A program made the position numbers and the translations under genes. Below the pieces are notes generated by a model that saw nothing but the letters and a program-made list of their open reading frames with translations, did no database searches and had not been told where the DNA came from. DNA of 64,000 bases from Marivibrio halodurans (GTDB lineage: Bacteria > Pseudomonadota > Alphaproteobacteria > UBA8366 > Aestuariispiraceae), in the NCBI RefSeq assembly GCF_017963645.1, contig NZ_JAGMWN010000001.1:1-64000 (forward strand). The letters are read 5' to 3'. Positions 17,953 through 26,835 of the stretch are shown one piece after another. Numbering within the stretch: position 1 is the first letter of the stretch; each line of letters begins with the position of its first letter.

Positions 17953-18813
17953 TCACCCGGCGCCGCCGTCGATGCCGGAGAAGATCGCCAGCAGGATCAA
18001 CACCGCAACGATCACCAGCATCACCCAGGTCATGCCGCTGAGGCCGCCCTTGCGGTTGCGCTTGATCTGCGCGACCGCGTCCGCCGCCGCTTTGGAGGGA
18101 GAGGCCGAGGGCGGCGCGGCGGACGCGGCCGGTTGGTTCTTAGCCGGCTCCGCTTCCTTCATGCCGTCGTCGATTTCCGCGTCGGCGGGCCGGTTGGGGC
18201 GCGGATCGGATCGCGCCTCCTTCGGGGCGGGCGGCGGCTCGGCGGCCGGCTCGGGCGTGGGGGCTCCGGCGGCCGCGGCGGGGGCGGAGGCCTCCGCCGC
18301 GTCCTTCACGGATTGGGGGGCTGGCGCGGCGGCCTGGGGCTCGGCATCGCTTGCCGCCGCGCCGTTGCCGCCGCCGCCGACGATTTCGGCGAACTTGGCG
18401 AAGAAGTCGTTGGCGTATTTCTTGGCCGTGGAATCGATCAGGCGCGAGCCGAGTTGCGCCAGCTTGCCGCCGACCTGGGCCTTCACGCCGTATTTCAGGA
18501 CGGTCTCCGCCCCGTCCTCCTCTAGGGAGACATCGGCCGACCCCTTGGCGAAGCCGGCAGCGCCGCCCTTACCCTCGCCGGCGATGGTGTAGCTCACCGG
18601 GGCGTTGACGTTCTCCAGCTTGACCGAACCGGAGAAAGTCGCCTTCACCGGGCCGACCTTGGCCTTGACCTTGGCGTCGAAGCCGTCGCCGGCCTCGTTC
18701 TCCTGAAGTGTTTCGCAGCCCGGTATGCAGGCCTTCAGGACTTCCGGATCGTTCAGCGCCTTCCATACCGTTTCGCGGGAGGCGGGGATGCGATGCTCGC
18801 CGCTCATATCCAT
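17953..18813 (-). CDS. coxG: CoxG family SRPBCC protein with C-terminal membrane anchor
   Basis: This is a 286-residue protein. Residues 1-145 are a CoxG/SRPBCC domain ([20 protein letters not shown] start, conserved CIPGCE and ATFSG motifs). A long Ala/Pro/Glu-rich linker (about 150-255) follows, then a membrane helix (about 262-280) at the very C terminus. In Oligotropha, CoxG is thought to recruit the Mo hydroxylase to the membrane, so the tail anchor fits. More recent work on CoxG homologues points to quinone or lipid binding that links the enzyme to respiration. It is first in the coxG-S-L-M group. The divergent neighbour is the Panacea-like gene. Confidence 0.9.
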   Translation of the reverse strand: MDMSGEHRIPASRETVWKALNDPEVLKACIPGCETLQENEAGDGFDAKVKAKVGPVKATFSGSVKLENVNAPVSYTIAGEGKGGAAGFAKGSADVSLEEDGAETVLKYGVKAQVGGKLAQLGSRLIDSTAKKYANDFFAKFAEIVGGGGNGAAASDAEPQAAAPAPQSVKDAAEASAPAAAAGAPTPEPAAEPPPAPKEARSDPRPNRPADAEIDDGMKEAEPAKNQPAASAAPPSASPSKAAADAVAQIKRNRKGGLSGMTWVMLVIVAVLILLAIFSGIDGGAG

Positions 18814-18881
18814 GGTATCGGGTCTCCCTGTTGGGTCGGCCGGATGATGATAGCGTCACGGGTATTGCCGTTTCGCGACCC

Positions 18882-18897
18882 TGGCACGACTCTGGCA
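18882..18897 (+). promoter_or_regulatory. Sigma-54-like (-24/-12) promoter element
   Basis: TGGCACGACTCTGGCA matches the RpoN consensus (TGGCACG-N4-TTGCW) at every specified position except one (G for the second T of TTGC). The GG and GC elements are correctly spaced. It points right, toward the Panacea-domain gene whose ATG is about 140 bp away. No enhancer-binding protein is encoded in the window, so this is a motif-only call. Confidence 0.4.
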
Positions 18898-19036
18898 TGT
18901 CTCATTCCAGGCGATAGACTATCTGGGCGCGCGCCCTCGCAACAAGTATCCTGTCGGGTGCGCGCGCATGGGGCGTCCGATCGTTCGTCGGGCCCCCGGT
19001 TCCGGTGGCGCAGTTTTCAGCGAGTTGACCCGTGTC

Positions 19037-19555
19037 ATGACCGTTCCCGCGATCCCTTCGACCCTCGACGTGGCGCTCTGGCTCTTCGACCAGAGCCGGC
19101 GCGAGGATATCTACATGCCGGCGCAGAAGCTTCAGCGCCTATTGTGGCTGCAGCAGGGCACCTATGCGGCGATGAACCACGGGCGGATGCTGATGCCCGC
19201 GACCTTCGTCGCGGACGAGACGGGGCCGATCGAGGCGACGGTCTTCCATCTGTTCGAGGATTCGCGTCCCCCCATCCCCCCGCGCCCTATCGAGGCCGTG
19301 GCCGAGAATCATCTGGCGCGCACATGGCGGCGTTATGCCCATCATTCGCCGGATTACCTGACCAAGCCCATCGTGAAGCAGTTGAGCTATCGCGAGGCCT
19401 GGAAGCGCGGGCCGGGCAGCGTCATCCCGTTCGAGGCCATCGCGCGGGACTTCACGCAACTGCCTGAAAGCGAGACCCTGGTGAAGGCCGGCGACGGCCG
19501 CGCGCTCAGGAAATGGGTGCCGACCGCCAAGCCCGCCATGCGCCGTATCCGATAG
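19037..19555 (+). CDS. Panacea/SocA-like (DUF4065-type) domain protein
   Basis: This is a 172-residue protein resembling the Panacea (formerly DUF4065, SocA-like) fold. The family pattern of a short helix and P-x-KLQxLLW-xQ appears as MPAQKLQRLLWLQQG (27-41), followed by an acidic ETGPIEATVFHLFED segment. Panacea domains are best known as antitoxin or proteolytic-adaptor modules, including SocA of Caulobacter. No partner toxin is adjacent, so this may be a solitary housekeeping relative. I chose ATG 19037 because the family start lies just after it. An in-frame ATG at 18968 adds 23 residues without homology. The assignment rests on motif pattern, not alignment. Confidence 0.6.
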   Translation: MTVPAIPSTLDVALWLFDQSRREDIYMPAQKLQRLLWLQQGTYAAMNHGRMLMPATFVADETGPIEATVFHLFEDSRPPIPPRPIEAVAENHLARTWRRYAHHSPDYLTKPIVKQLSYREAWKRGPGSVIPFEAIARDFTQLPESETLVKAGDGRALRKWVPTAKPAMRRIR

Positions 19556-19697
19556 GGGCCGCATCCGGTGGGGCTTGCCGTCGTTTCGGGATGTTCGGGC
19601 GCGTCGGCGGCTTTTCTCGCGCGGCGAAGCGCGCTAAAGAAGGGCGGACGGGGCGTCGAGCCCCCCCAGCGCGTTCGAGGATGAGGGACGATCCGCC

Positions 19698-20003
19698 ATG
19701 GAAGTCAGGATCTACAAGCCGGCGAAAACCGCGATGCAATCCGGTCGGGGAAAGACCAAGGACTGGGTCCTGGAGTTCGAGCCCGCCGATGGTGGCCGGC
19801 CCGACCCGTTGATGGGCTGGTCCGGCTCGCGCGATACGCGCAAGCAGGTTCGCCTCCGCTTCCACAGCGAGGAGGAGGCCGTGGCCTATGCCCGCAAGCA
19901 CGGCTACGCCTATACCATCGAGAAACCGAGAACGCGCACCATCCGGCCGAAATCCTACGCCGCCAATTTCGCTTATGACCGGGTGCGTCCCTGGACGCAT
20001 TAA
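19698..20003 (+). CDS. ETC complex I accessory subunit (NDUFS4-like)
   Basis: This is a 101-residue member of the 'ETC complex I subunit conserved region' family, homologous to the mitochondrial 18-kDa NDUFS4 subunit. Typical elements are MEVRIYKPAKTAMQSG at the start, PLMGWSGSRDTRKQV in the middle and the C-terminal KSYAANFAYDR. Complete in length for an alphaproteobacterial member. It stabilises the NADH-binding arm of complex I on the cytoplasmic side. It stands alone, away from any nuo operon, as is usual in Alphaproteobacteria. tRNA-Arg begins 30 bp after the stop. Confidence 0.93.
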   Translation: MEVRIYKPAKTAMQSGRGKTKDWVLEFEPADGGRPDPLMGWSGSRDTRKQVRLRFHSEEEAVAYARKHGYAYTIEKPRTRTIRPKSYAANFAYDRVRPWTH

Positions 20004-20033
20004 CGGCCGATCCGGCGACGCCGACCCCGCGCC

Positions 20034-20110
20034 GGCCCCGTAGCTCAACCGGATAGAGCAGGCGCCTTCTAAGCGTCAGGTTGCAGGTTCGAGTCCTGCC
20101 GGGGTCGCCA
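20034..20110 (+). tRNA. tRNA-Arg (anticodon TCT)
   Basis: This is a full 77-nt cloverleaf. The acceptor stem is GGCCCCG/CGGGGTC with one G-T pair. The D arm is GCTC/GAGC. The anticodon stem GGCGC/GCGTC closes the loop CTTCTAA with anticodon TCT. The T arm contains GGTTCGAGTCC. CCA is encoded (20108-20110). It reads AGA/AGG arginine codons, which are rare in this GC-rich sequence. No integrase or duplicated 3' end is seen next to it. Confidence 0.96.
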
Positions 20111-20147
20111 ACTCTTTCTCGTAAACCAGCAAACGTCTCCTCCCGCC

Positions 20148-21176
20148 TCAACTCCCGGCTTCCGGGTCCGCATCGAGGGTGATGCGGATCGCGCAATGGT
20201 CGGAGAGGCGGTGGCTCATCGCCTCATCGCCCGCGAAGGGCGCGTCGTAGGGACGTTGCTCGAAGCTGCCGAGGCGGACGAGAGCGGCCGCCCTTTCGTT
20301 CATCACGAAATGGTCGATGAAGCGCCGGTACCTGCCACCCGCCCAGCAGGGCGCGACCTGGAAGCGTGTCGGGCGGACGAGGCTCTGGCCGATCGGATCG
20401 CCGTCGCTCAGGATCGGCCAGAGGGCGCTGCCGTCGCCCCGCGCGCCCTCGCCGTCGAAGCGGCGGTTGAAATCCCCGAACACAATGAACGGCACGTCCT
20501 CGCGCACCCTGTCCTCGATCCAGTCGACGAGGGGCGGAACTTGCCGGGCCAGGCGCGCGCAGGCCTTGGCGGTGCGCCGGGCCCAATCGGTGGCGTCGGC
20601 CGACAGCCGGGCGTACGCGTCGAGCGGCCCCGCGTGGCAGCCGGATTTGAGATGCACCCCCAGGAACCGAACGGCCCGCTGTCCCAGCGGCAATTGGAAA
20701 TCGGCGCCATAGCGCAGATGATCCCCGGGCAGTGCCAATGGCAGATACCACCCCACGCGGGGCATGCAGCCCGAGGCGTCGGAGGCGAGGGCGGCCCGGA
20801 AGGCGACCACGAGCTTCTGACGGCTGGTGATCGGGTTGCCGTTGTCGCGTGGGGAGGCTTCGACGCAATAGCCATCGGGAAGCAGCATCCGCGCGGCCTC
20901 GGCTCCGTCGAGTTCCTGGAACAGGATCACATCCGCGTCGAGGCCCTTCGCATAGGCGCGCAGACGTGCCAAATCCTCCGGGGTGCGGGCGAACCGCCTG
21001 AGGCGCCCGTCCTCGTAATGGGAGCGGTCGGTGTAGAAATGCGCGACGTTCCAACTCACGATCGTCAGGGACTCCACGATATCCGACCGCGCCGCGCCGG
21101 CCGCCGCGAGAAATGGAAGGGCGAGGGCGAAGCACCGGGCGTGTACCGCGACGCGACGGAACAACGGGGTCGGCAT
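20148..21176 (-). CDS. Exported endonuclease/exonuclease/phosphatase family protein
   Basis: This is a 342-residue EEP-superfamily protein with an N-terminal signal peptide (hydrophobic to about residue 29). Catalytic landmarks are in order: SWNVAHF (41-47), QELDG with the metal-binding Glu88, GVHLKSG with His175, GDFNRRF (234-240), IDHF and the terminal SDHCAI. EEP enzymes hydrolyse phosphodiesters in DNA, RNA, phospholipids or inositol phosphates, so the substrate cannot be told from these motifs. The signal peptide implies action in the periplasm or outside the cell. The cyclase gene lies 134 bp downstream on the same strand. Confidence 0.85.
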   Translation of the reverse strand: MPTPLFRRVAVHARCFALALPFLAAAGAARSDIVESLTIVSWNVAHFYTDRSHYEDGRLRRFARTPEDLARLRAYAKGLDADVILFQELDGAEAARMLLPDGYCVEASPRDNGNPITSRQKLVVAFRAALASDASGCMPRVGWYLPLALPGDHLRYGADFQLPLGQRAVRFLGVHLKSGCHAGPLDAYARLSADATDWARRTAKACARLARQVPPLVDWIEDRVREDVPFIVFGDFNRRFDGEGARGDGSALWPILSDGDPIGQSLVRPTRFQVAPCWAGGRYRRFIDHFVMNERAAALVRLGSFEQRPYDAPFAGDEAMSHRLSDHCAIRITLDADPEAGS

Positions 21177-21310
21177 GGGCGATATCCTGCAATCTAAGAT
21201 CGCAAGAATTCATATCGGCCATCAAATCGTTAGTCTTCGTGCATTATTCACCGGCCGCTCAATCCCTGGGGGCCCGGCTCGTTCGTGAAGGATTTCCGGT
21301 GCGTGCGGAA

Positions 21311-22702
21311 TCAGGACCAGAAATGCGGCTTGAACACCTGAATGGGGTCGGCGATCCCAGCGACCGGGTGCGCGCCGAAATCGGTCCGCGGGAATCGGTC
21401 GGATACCAGATCGGCGAAGTCCTTCGACATCAGGACCGGGGTGCCGAGACGCTTCGTCAGCGTTTCGATACGCGATGTGCGGTTGACCGCGGGGCCCATC
21501 ACGGTGAAGTCGAGCCGCGCGTCGGCACCGACATTACCGTACAGCACGGACCCTTCATGCAGGCCGATGCCGAAGGCGATGGCCGGCAACCCCTGCCGCC
21601 GCAGGCGGGCATTGAGCGCCGGAAGCCGATAGATCGCGTCCGATGCCGCGTTGAGCGCGTTGTCGCATGCCTTGCCCGGGTCCTGCCCGTCGCCGGTCGG
21701 AAAGACGATCAACATCGCGTCTCCGATGAAGCGCAGGACCTCTCCCCCATAGACGGTGACGGATTCGAAGACATGGGCGAAATAGGCGTTCATCAGGTCG
21801 AGCATCGCGGTTTCCTCGACCGTCTCGCTCATCGCCGTGAAGTCGCGCAGGTCGGAATACCAGAGCGCCGCCTTGATCCGTTCCCCGTCGCCGCGCCGGA
21901 TCTTGCCGGCGAGCACGCGCTGGCCCGTGCGCTCTCCCAGATAGGTGTTCAGGACGTTGACGGAGAGCTGATGCTGGGCCAGCGATTCCACCACCGGCAG
22001 CAGCATCCGGGCCAGCATGCGGAACTTCGCGATATCGGTATCGGTGAATCCCTCCGTCCGATCCGTCACGACGAAGAACGAATCCTGCCGGCCGGTGAAG
22101 GTCGGCATGGGGATGCCGATATAGTCGGTGCCGCCCATCTCGCGCAGGTTGAACAGCACATCGTGATCATGGACGGGGTCGAGCCGGTCGAGCCGGTAGC
22201 GCACGATCGATCCGCTGCGATGCATCATCTCGGTCGGCGAGCCGAGATAGTCCGGCGTCTGAAAAATGCCGTACCCGACATTCAACGTCGTCGCTTCCGC
22301 CTGACCGCGCATCCAGGTATAGGCGTTCGCTTCCTGCTGCGGATGGATCGCCCATATGCCGAGTCTTAGGCGCAAGACCGGCGCGCCGGCGGCAATCAGA
22401 ACCTCGCCGAGGCCGCGCAACAGGTCCGGCAGGGTCGTGACACGGCTGCCCGGTCCGAACAGCCAGTCCACGACGGGCGTCATCGACCAGCCGGTGCCGG
22501 AAAGCGCCGCGATGCAATGGCCCAGCGGCCCGGTATCGTCCGTCGGCAAAAGGGTCAGGCTCGGACTCGCGCCGGTCGTCCAGGGCAGCGCGGGCATGCG
22601 CCGGTCATGCGGGATGTCCAGGGACACATCTTGTGGGGCGTTGTCGGCATTTTCGGTGGCGATGTCGGTGGGGCGGTCGGACATGTCGAGATCGGCGGTC
22701 AT
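21311..22702 (-). CDS. Class III adenylate/guanylate cyclase
   Basis: This is a 463-residue soluble protein with an N-terminal sensory-type region (about 40-270) and a C-terminal class III cyclase domain. Metal-binding Asp residues are visible in LWYSDLRDFT (about Asp284) and LRFIGDAMLIVF (about Asp328). The transition-state region reads LDFTVMGPAVNRTSRIE. It resembles the adenylate cyclases common in Rhizobiales and Rhodospirillales. It is expected to make cAMP in the cytoplasm. ATG 22702 has only a weak ribosome-binding sequence. A TTG at 22720 or the ATG six codons inside are alternatives. Its relevance to the CRP-like site before the giant adhesin gene is discussed in findings. Confidence 0.88.
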   Translation of the reverse strand: MTADLDMSDRPTDIATENADNAPQDVSLDIPHDRRMPALPWTTGASPSLTLLPTDDTGPLGHCIAALSGTGWSMTPVVDWLFGPGSRVTTLPDLLRGLGEVLIAAGAPVLRLRLGIWAIHPQQEANAYTWMRGQAEATTLNVGYGIFQTPDYLGSPTEMMHRSGSIVRYRLDRLDPVHDHDVLFNLREMGGTDYIGIPMPTFTGRQDSFFVVTDRTEGFTDTDIAKFRMLARMLLPVVESLAQHQLSVNVLNTYLGERTGQRVLAGKIRRGDGERIKAALWYSDLRDFTAMSETVEETAMLDLMNAYFAHVFESVTVYGGEVLRFIGDAMLIVFPTGDGQDPGKACDNALNAASDAIYRLPALNARLRRQGLPAIAFGIGLHEGSVLYGNVGADARLDFTVMGPAVNRTSRIETLTKRLGTPVLMSKDFADLVSDRFPRTDFGAHPVAGIADPIQVFKPHFWS

Positions 22703-22826
22703 GGGAGGTGTCCAATTCAAGTGACGGCCGGGGGTAAGCCGGCCGACGCGTCATCCAAATGTAGCACGGAACGCGGCGGAGATGGGCATCGATGCGCGCG
22801 ATTGCCAGGGCTTTATGATCCGGCGG

Positions 22827-23981
22827 CTATTTTCCCGGTACGCGCGACGTCCGTCCGCCGAGGCTGGCACGGTCGATCGCGCCGGCCTTGACGATGGCGT
22901 GAACCCTTTTCCCGGGCGAAAGGGCGAGGCGATCCGCCGACAGTCGCGTGACCCGCGCCCAGAGCGGCGCGCCCGCATCGACCAGAACATGGACGAAGGC
23001 GCCGTCCGCGCGCGCCATCTCGCGCACCGTCGCGGGCAGGACGTTCAACGTGCTGGCGGCCTCCGGCGGCGCCAGGCTCAAGGTGATGTCGCGCGCGCGC
23101 AGACGTACCCGCAGGTCCGTGCCGGGGGCAAGCGAAAGCAAGGCGACCTGAAGGCGTCCGCCGCCCTCGATCTCCAGCGTGGTAAGCGCGTAGTCCGCGT
23201 CATGCGCGACCACCCGCGCGCCGACCACGGCCCCGGCCTCGCCCTGGCCGGTCAGCAGCGGCAGGTCGATGCGCCCGGTCAGCGCCTCCACCGGCCCGAC
23301 GGCGGCGAGAGCACCGTCATCGATCAGCGCCATGGTATCGGCGAGGCGGATCACCTCCTCCATGGCGTGGCTGACATAGACGACCGGCAATCCCGTTTCA
23401 TGTACCAGCCGCTCAAGGAAAGGCAGGATCTCCGCCTTGCGCGGCGCGTCGAGGGAGGCGAGCGGTTCGTCCATCAGCAGCAACGCCGGATCGCTCAACA
23501 GCGCGCGGCCGATGGCGACGCGCTGCGTTTCCCCGCCCGAGAGCGCGCCCGGCCGGCGGTCCAGCAGGGTCTCGATATCGAGCAGCCGGCACACGGCCTC
23601 CAATGTCATGGCGCCCTGGCGCCTGCCGCCCGCCCATTGGCCATAGAGCAGGTTCCGGCGCACCGTCATATGCGGGAACAGGCGCGCATCCTGGAAGACA
23701 TAGCCGACGCGGCGTTTCTCCGGCGGCAGGTCGATGCCGGCGCGGGAATCGAAAAGGGGCCGGCCGCCCACGGCGATGCGGCCCCGGTCCGGGCGCATCA
23801 AGCCGGCGATCATCTCGACAAGGCTGCTCTTGCCCGCGCCGGAGCGCCCGAACAGGGCGGTGACGCCGCCCGGCGCCTCGAACCGGACGGATAAGGCGAA
23901 GCGTGGTCCCAGGCGCTTCTCGACATCGATTTCCAGGGGCATGGGGATTTCCACGGGCGTGGGGCGCACGGCGTCGCTCAT
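22827..23981 (-). CDS. modC: Molybdate ABC transporter ATP-binding protein ModC
   Basis: This is a 384-residue ABC ATPase. Walker A is GRSGAGKSS (45-53), the signature is LSGGETQR, and Walker B is ALLLMDEPLASLD. A C-terminal regulatory TOBE/Mop domain begins at about residue 290, as in ModC. The ATG at 23981 overlaps the modB stop as ATGA, which shows that the real start is here and not further upstream where the frame stays open. It energises molybdate import from the cytoplasmic face, feeding the Mo-hydroxylase cluster at 5-19 kb. Confidence 0.95.
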   Translation of the reverse strand: MSDAVRPTPVEIPMPLEIDVEKRLGPRFALSVRFEAPGGVTALFGRSGAGKSSLVEMIAGLMRPDRGRIAVGGRPLFDSRAGIDLPPEKRRVGYVFQDARLFPHMTVRRNLLYGQWAGGRRQGAMTLEAVCRLLDIETLLDRRPGALSGGETQRVAIGRALLSDPALLLMDEPLASLDAPRKAEILPFLERLVHETGLPVVYVSHAMEEVIRLADTMALIDDGALAAVGPVEALTGRIDLPLLTGQGEAGAVVGARVVAHDADYALTTLEIEGGGRLQVALLSLAPGTDLRVRLRARDITLSLAPPEAASTLNVLPATVREMARADGAFVHVLVDAGAPLWARVTRLSADRLALSPGKRVHAIVKAGAIDRASLGGRTSRVPGK

Positions 23982-24682
23982 GGCTCCATCCCCTTCACGC
24001 GGCGGCTCGCGCGGCGCGCCAGCAGTTCGGAGGCGATCAGGGCCGCCATGGACAGGACCACCGCGATCACGGTGAGGCGGATCGCCGCCGCGTCGCCCGT
24101 CGGCGTTTGGAGGAAGGAATAGATCGCGATCGACAAGGTCCGCGTCTCGCCCGGGATGTTGGAGACGAAGGTGATGGTGGCGCCGAATTCCCCGACACCC
24201 TTCGCGAAGGAGAGGATCGCGCCGGCGATGATGCCCGGCATGAGTTGCGGCAGGCTGATGGTCAGAAAGACAACGGCGCGGCCCGCGCCCAGGGTGCGGG
24301 CGGCCGATTCCATGCGCGGGTCGATCCCTTCCAGCGACAGGCGGATCGCCCGCACCATCAGGGGGAAGCCCATCAGCGCCGCCGCCAATACCGCGCCGGT
24401 CCAGCGGAAGGCGAGGACGATGCCGAAGGTATCCTCCAGCCACCCGCCGATCGGGCCCTTGGTCCCGAACAGGATCAGCAGCAGATAGCCCGTCACGACC
24501 GGCGGCAGCACCAACGGCAGATGGATCAGCCCGTTGACGACCGACCGGCCGGGGAAGTCGACCCGCGTCAGCAGGTAGGCGGTCGCGACCGCGAGCGGCA
24601 GGCTGAGCCCGACGCTCCAGATCGCGACCTTGGCCGAAAGACCGAGTGCCTCCCATTCAACCGGCGTCAGCCAATCGGTCAT
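23978..24682 (-). CDS. modB: Molybdate ABC transporter permease ModB
   Basis: This is a 234-residue permease with about five membrane helices and the EAA-type loop ESAARTLGAGRAVVFLTISL followed by LPQLMPG. The segment GEFGATITFVSN is characteristic of ModB. The start (24682) overlaps the modA stop by ATGA and its own stop overlaps the modC start in the same way, so modABC is one translationally coupled operon. It forms a homodimeric channel with ModC. Confidence 0.95.
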   Translation of the reverse strand: MTDWLTPVEWEALGLSAKVAIWSVGLSLPLAVATAYLLTRVDFPGRSVVNGLIHLPLVLPPVVTGYLLLILFGTKGPIGGWLEDTFGIVLAFRWTGAVLAAALMGFPLMVRAIRLSLEGIDPRMESAARTLGAGRAVVFLTISLPQLMPGIIAGAILSFAKGVGEFGATITFVSNIPGETRTLSIAIYSFLQTPTGDAAAIRLTVIAVVLSMAALIASELLARRASRRVKGMEP

Positions 24683-25518
24683 GAACCGGCGGCATCCTTC
24701 GGCTGGGAGAAACCGAAGCGCGCGAAGATCGCCGTCGCCTCATCGCCCGCCAGGAAATCCAGCAGGCGGCGCGTGGCCTCCGCCCTGGCAGGGTCGGCGG
24801 CGGCGTGCGCGGTAATCGCGGCCGGATAGAGGATCGGCGGATGGCTGGAGGCAGGGAAGGCGGCGACGGTGCGCACCCCGTCCTCCGCCGCCGCGTCGGT
24901 GGCATAGACGATCCCAAGCGGCGTTTCCCCCCGGGCCACGAGCGCCAGGGCCGCGCGCACATTGGCCGCCCGCGCGACGCGGGGTTCGATCGCCGCCCAA
25001 TAGCCGAGGCTGGTCAGCGCCTGGCGGCCATAGATGCCGGCGGGCACATGATCGGGGTCCCCCATGGCAAGGCGGCCGTCACCGCCCAGGGCGGCCAGAA
25101 GCCGGTCGCCGTCGCCGAGGATGTCGTCGTCGGCCGCCCCGCTATCGGCTTCACGATCGGCGGGGGCGATCAGGGCCAAGCTGTTCGCCAGCAATTGCCG
25201 CCGGCTTTCGGTATCGATCAGGCCACGCTCCGCGACATAGTCCATCCAGCGGGGATTGGCGGAGAGATAAAGGTCCGCGGGCGCGCCCTGCTCGATCTGG
25301 CGGGCGAGGGTGGAGCTGGACTCGAAGACGAGGCGCACGGTCCCCGGATGGTCGTCGCGATAGGCCGCGACGGCGGCATCGAGGGCGTCGGTCAGGCTCG
25401 CCGCGCCGAATACCGTCAGCGTCGGGGCCTCGTCGGCCCGCACCGTCATCGGCGCATGGAGCAGCGCCGGCAGGGCGAATGCCAGAAGGAGGGCGGTCAG
25501 TCGTAGCAAGCGACGCAT
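24679..25518 (-). CDS. modA: Molybdate-binding periplasmic protein ModA
   Basis: This is a 279-residue solute-binding protein with a signal peptide ending at VRA-D (about residue 29). Typical ModA anion-ligand segments follow: FGAASLTDALDA near the start, FESSSTLARQIEQGAPADLYL next, and later GIVYATDAAAE. It captures molybdate or tungstate in the periplasm. The ATG at 25518 has GGGAG upstream. A 34-bp dyad (25531-25564) sits immediately before that ribosome-binding site. It is the first gene of modABC. Confidence 0.94.
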   Translation of the reverse strand: MRRLLRLTALLLAFALPALLHAPMTVRADEAPTLTVFGAASLTDALDAAVAAYRDDHPGTVRLVFESSSTLARQIEQGAPADLYLSANPRWMDYVAERGLIDTESRRQLLANSLALIAPADREADSGAADDDILGDGDRLLAALGGDGRLAMGDPDHVPAGIYGRQALTSLGYWAAIEPRVARAANVRAALALVARGETPLGIVYATDAAAEDGVRTVAAFPASSHPPILYPAAITAHAAADPARAEATRRLLDFLAGDEATAIFARFGFSQPKDAAGS

Positions 25519-25530
25519 TGTCGGTCTCCC

Positions 25531-25564
25531 ATCTTCGATATGTTCAGTGAAACATATCGAAGAT
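25531..25564 (-). promoter_or_regulatory. 34-bp perfect dyad upstream of modABC (candidate ModE-type operator)
   Basis: Two 14-bp arms, ATCTTCGATATGTT and AACATATCGAAGAT, are perfect inverted repeats around a 6-bp spacer. The core CG-ATAT...ATAT-CG recalls ModE Mo-boxes. The dyad ends next to the modA ribosome-binding site, so it could be a repressor site at the promoter or a 5'-UTR hairpin. No T-tract follows, which argues against a terminator for the upstream metC-like gene. Confidence 0.6.
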
Positions 25565-25601
25565 ATTCCCGATTGGGAAGAGGGCGCCGAGCAGGCGATC
25601 G

Positions 25602-26750
25602 TCAGCGCAGCCGGCCCAACCCCGCTTCCAGATCGGCGATCAGATCCTTCGGGTCCTCCAGCCCGACATGCAGGCGGATCAGGAAGCCGTCGGCCTCCCA
25701 TCGCGTGGCGGTTCGCATCTTCTCCGGATAGCCGGTCAGGATCAGGCTTTCATAGCCGCCCCAACTGGCCCCGATCCCGAAGAGTTCCATGCCGTCGATC
25801 ATATCCACCAGCTTGGCTTTCGACGGTGCCTTGACGACGCAGGCGAAGAGGCCGCATGCCCCCTCGAAGTCGCGCTTCCACAGCGCGTGGTCGGGATGGC
25901 TTTCCAGGGCGGGGTGCAGGACCTTGGAGATTTCGGGTCTGTCCTCCAGCCAACGCGCGACCTCGATCCCGTTTTTCTGGTGGCGCTCCAGCCGGACGGA
26001 AAGGGTGCGCAGGCCCCGGTGGCAGAGATAAACCTCCTCGGTGCCGGCCGTGACGCCCAGTTGCGTGACGGCGGCGCGGACCGGCTCCACCGCGTCCGGC
26101 GCGCAAGCGATCAGCCCCATCATCGCGTCGGAATGGCCGACATGGTACTTCGTCGCGGCCAGCACGGAGATATCCACCCCATGTTCGATCGGCCGGAAGA
26201 AGTGGCTGGCCCCCCAGGTGTTGTCGAGGGCGGTGGGCACGCCCGCCGCCTTCGCCGCCTTGGCCAATGCCGGCACGTCCTGGATCTCGAAGGTGAGGGA
26301 GCCCGGGCTCTCCAGCCAGACCATGAAAGTTTCCGGCCGGATCAGTTTCGCGAGGTCCTCGCCGCCGATCCTCGGGTCGAAATATTCCGTCTCGACGCCC
26401 AGGGTCTTCAGCATTCCCTCGCAGAATTTCCGTACCGGGAAATAGGCGCTGTCCGTCACCAGGAAATGCCCGCCCGGTTTGGCATAGGCGAGGATCGTCG
26501 CCGTGATCGCGTTGAGGCCGCAGGAACAGGGGAACGTCTCCGCCGCGCCTTCCAGGTCGCTGATGGCGTTCGTCAGGGCGCGGGTCGTGGGGGTTCCGAA
26601 CCGGCCGTAGAGCATCTCGCCGCGACGGGCCTCGAAATCCTCGATATGCGGTTGAAGCACCGTGGAGGCGCGATAGACCGGCGGGTTGACCGCCCCCTTA
26701 TAGTCTCGCGGCGTACGTCCGGCATGGGTGATGCGGGTATCGCGTTCCAT
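25602..26750 (-). CDS. metC: Cystathionine beta-lyase
   Basis: This is a 382-residue PLP enzyme of the Cys/Met metabolism family, MetC type. The PLP-binding lysine is Lys201 in AATKYHVGHSD, Asp176 lies in ALDNTWG, and the N-terminal NPPVYRASTVL and YGRFGTPT motifs are intact. It converts cystathionine to homocysteine, pyruvate and ammonia in methionine synthesis. Some homologues act as cysteine desulfhydrases. I chose ATG 26750, where homology begins. The frame stays open upstream through the divergent intergenic region. It is divergent from the LhgO-like gene and ends 83 bp before modA. Confidence 0.9.
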   Translation of the reverse strand: MERDTRITHAGRTPRDYKGAVNPPVYRASTVLQPHIEDFEARRGEMLYGRFGTPTTRALTNAISDLEGAAETFPCSCGLNAITATILAYAKPGGHFLVTDSAYFPVRKFCEGMLKTLGVETEYFDPRIGGEDLAKLIRPETFMVWLESPGSLTFEIQDVPALAKAAKAAGVPTALDNTWGASHFFRPIEHGVDISVLAATKYHVGHSDAMMGLIACAPDAVEPVRAAVTQLGVTAGTEEVYLCHRGLRTLSVRLERHQKNGIEVARWLEDRPEISKVLHPALESHPDHALWKRDFEGACGLFACVVKAPSKAKLVDMIDGMELFGIGASWGGYESLILTGYPEKMRTATRWEADGFLIRLHVGLEDPKDLIADLEAGLGRLR

Positions 26751-26835
26751 ACTTGGTGTCCTCGGTTTCTCGGGTTTCGTCTCGCGGCGATCGGCCTGGG
26801 CGTGGCGATGCGCGCGGGGTTGGAGGCGGAAGGTG

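Noticed and set aside
20034-20110. tRNA-Arg as an integration site for a mobile element
   Set aside because: No integrase, direct repeat of the tRNA 3' end or change in gene character is visible on either side.
22726-22744. GGCCGG/CCGGCC hairpin as a terminator for modABC
   Set aside because: It lies 83-100 bp beyond the modC stop and has no T-tract.
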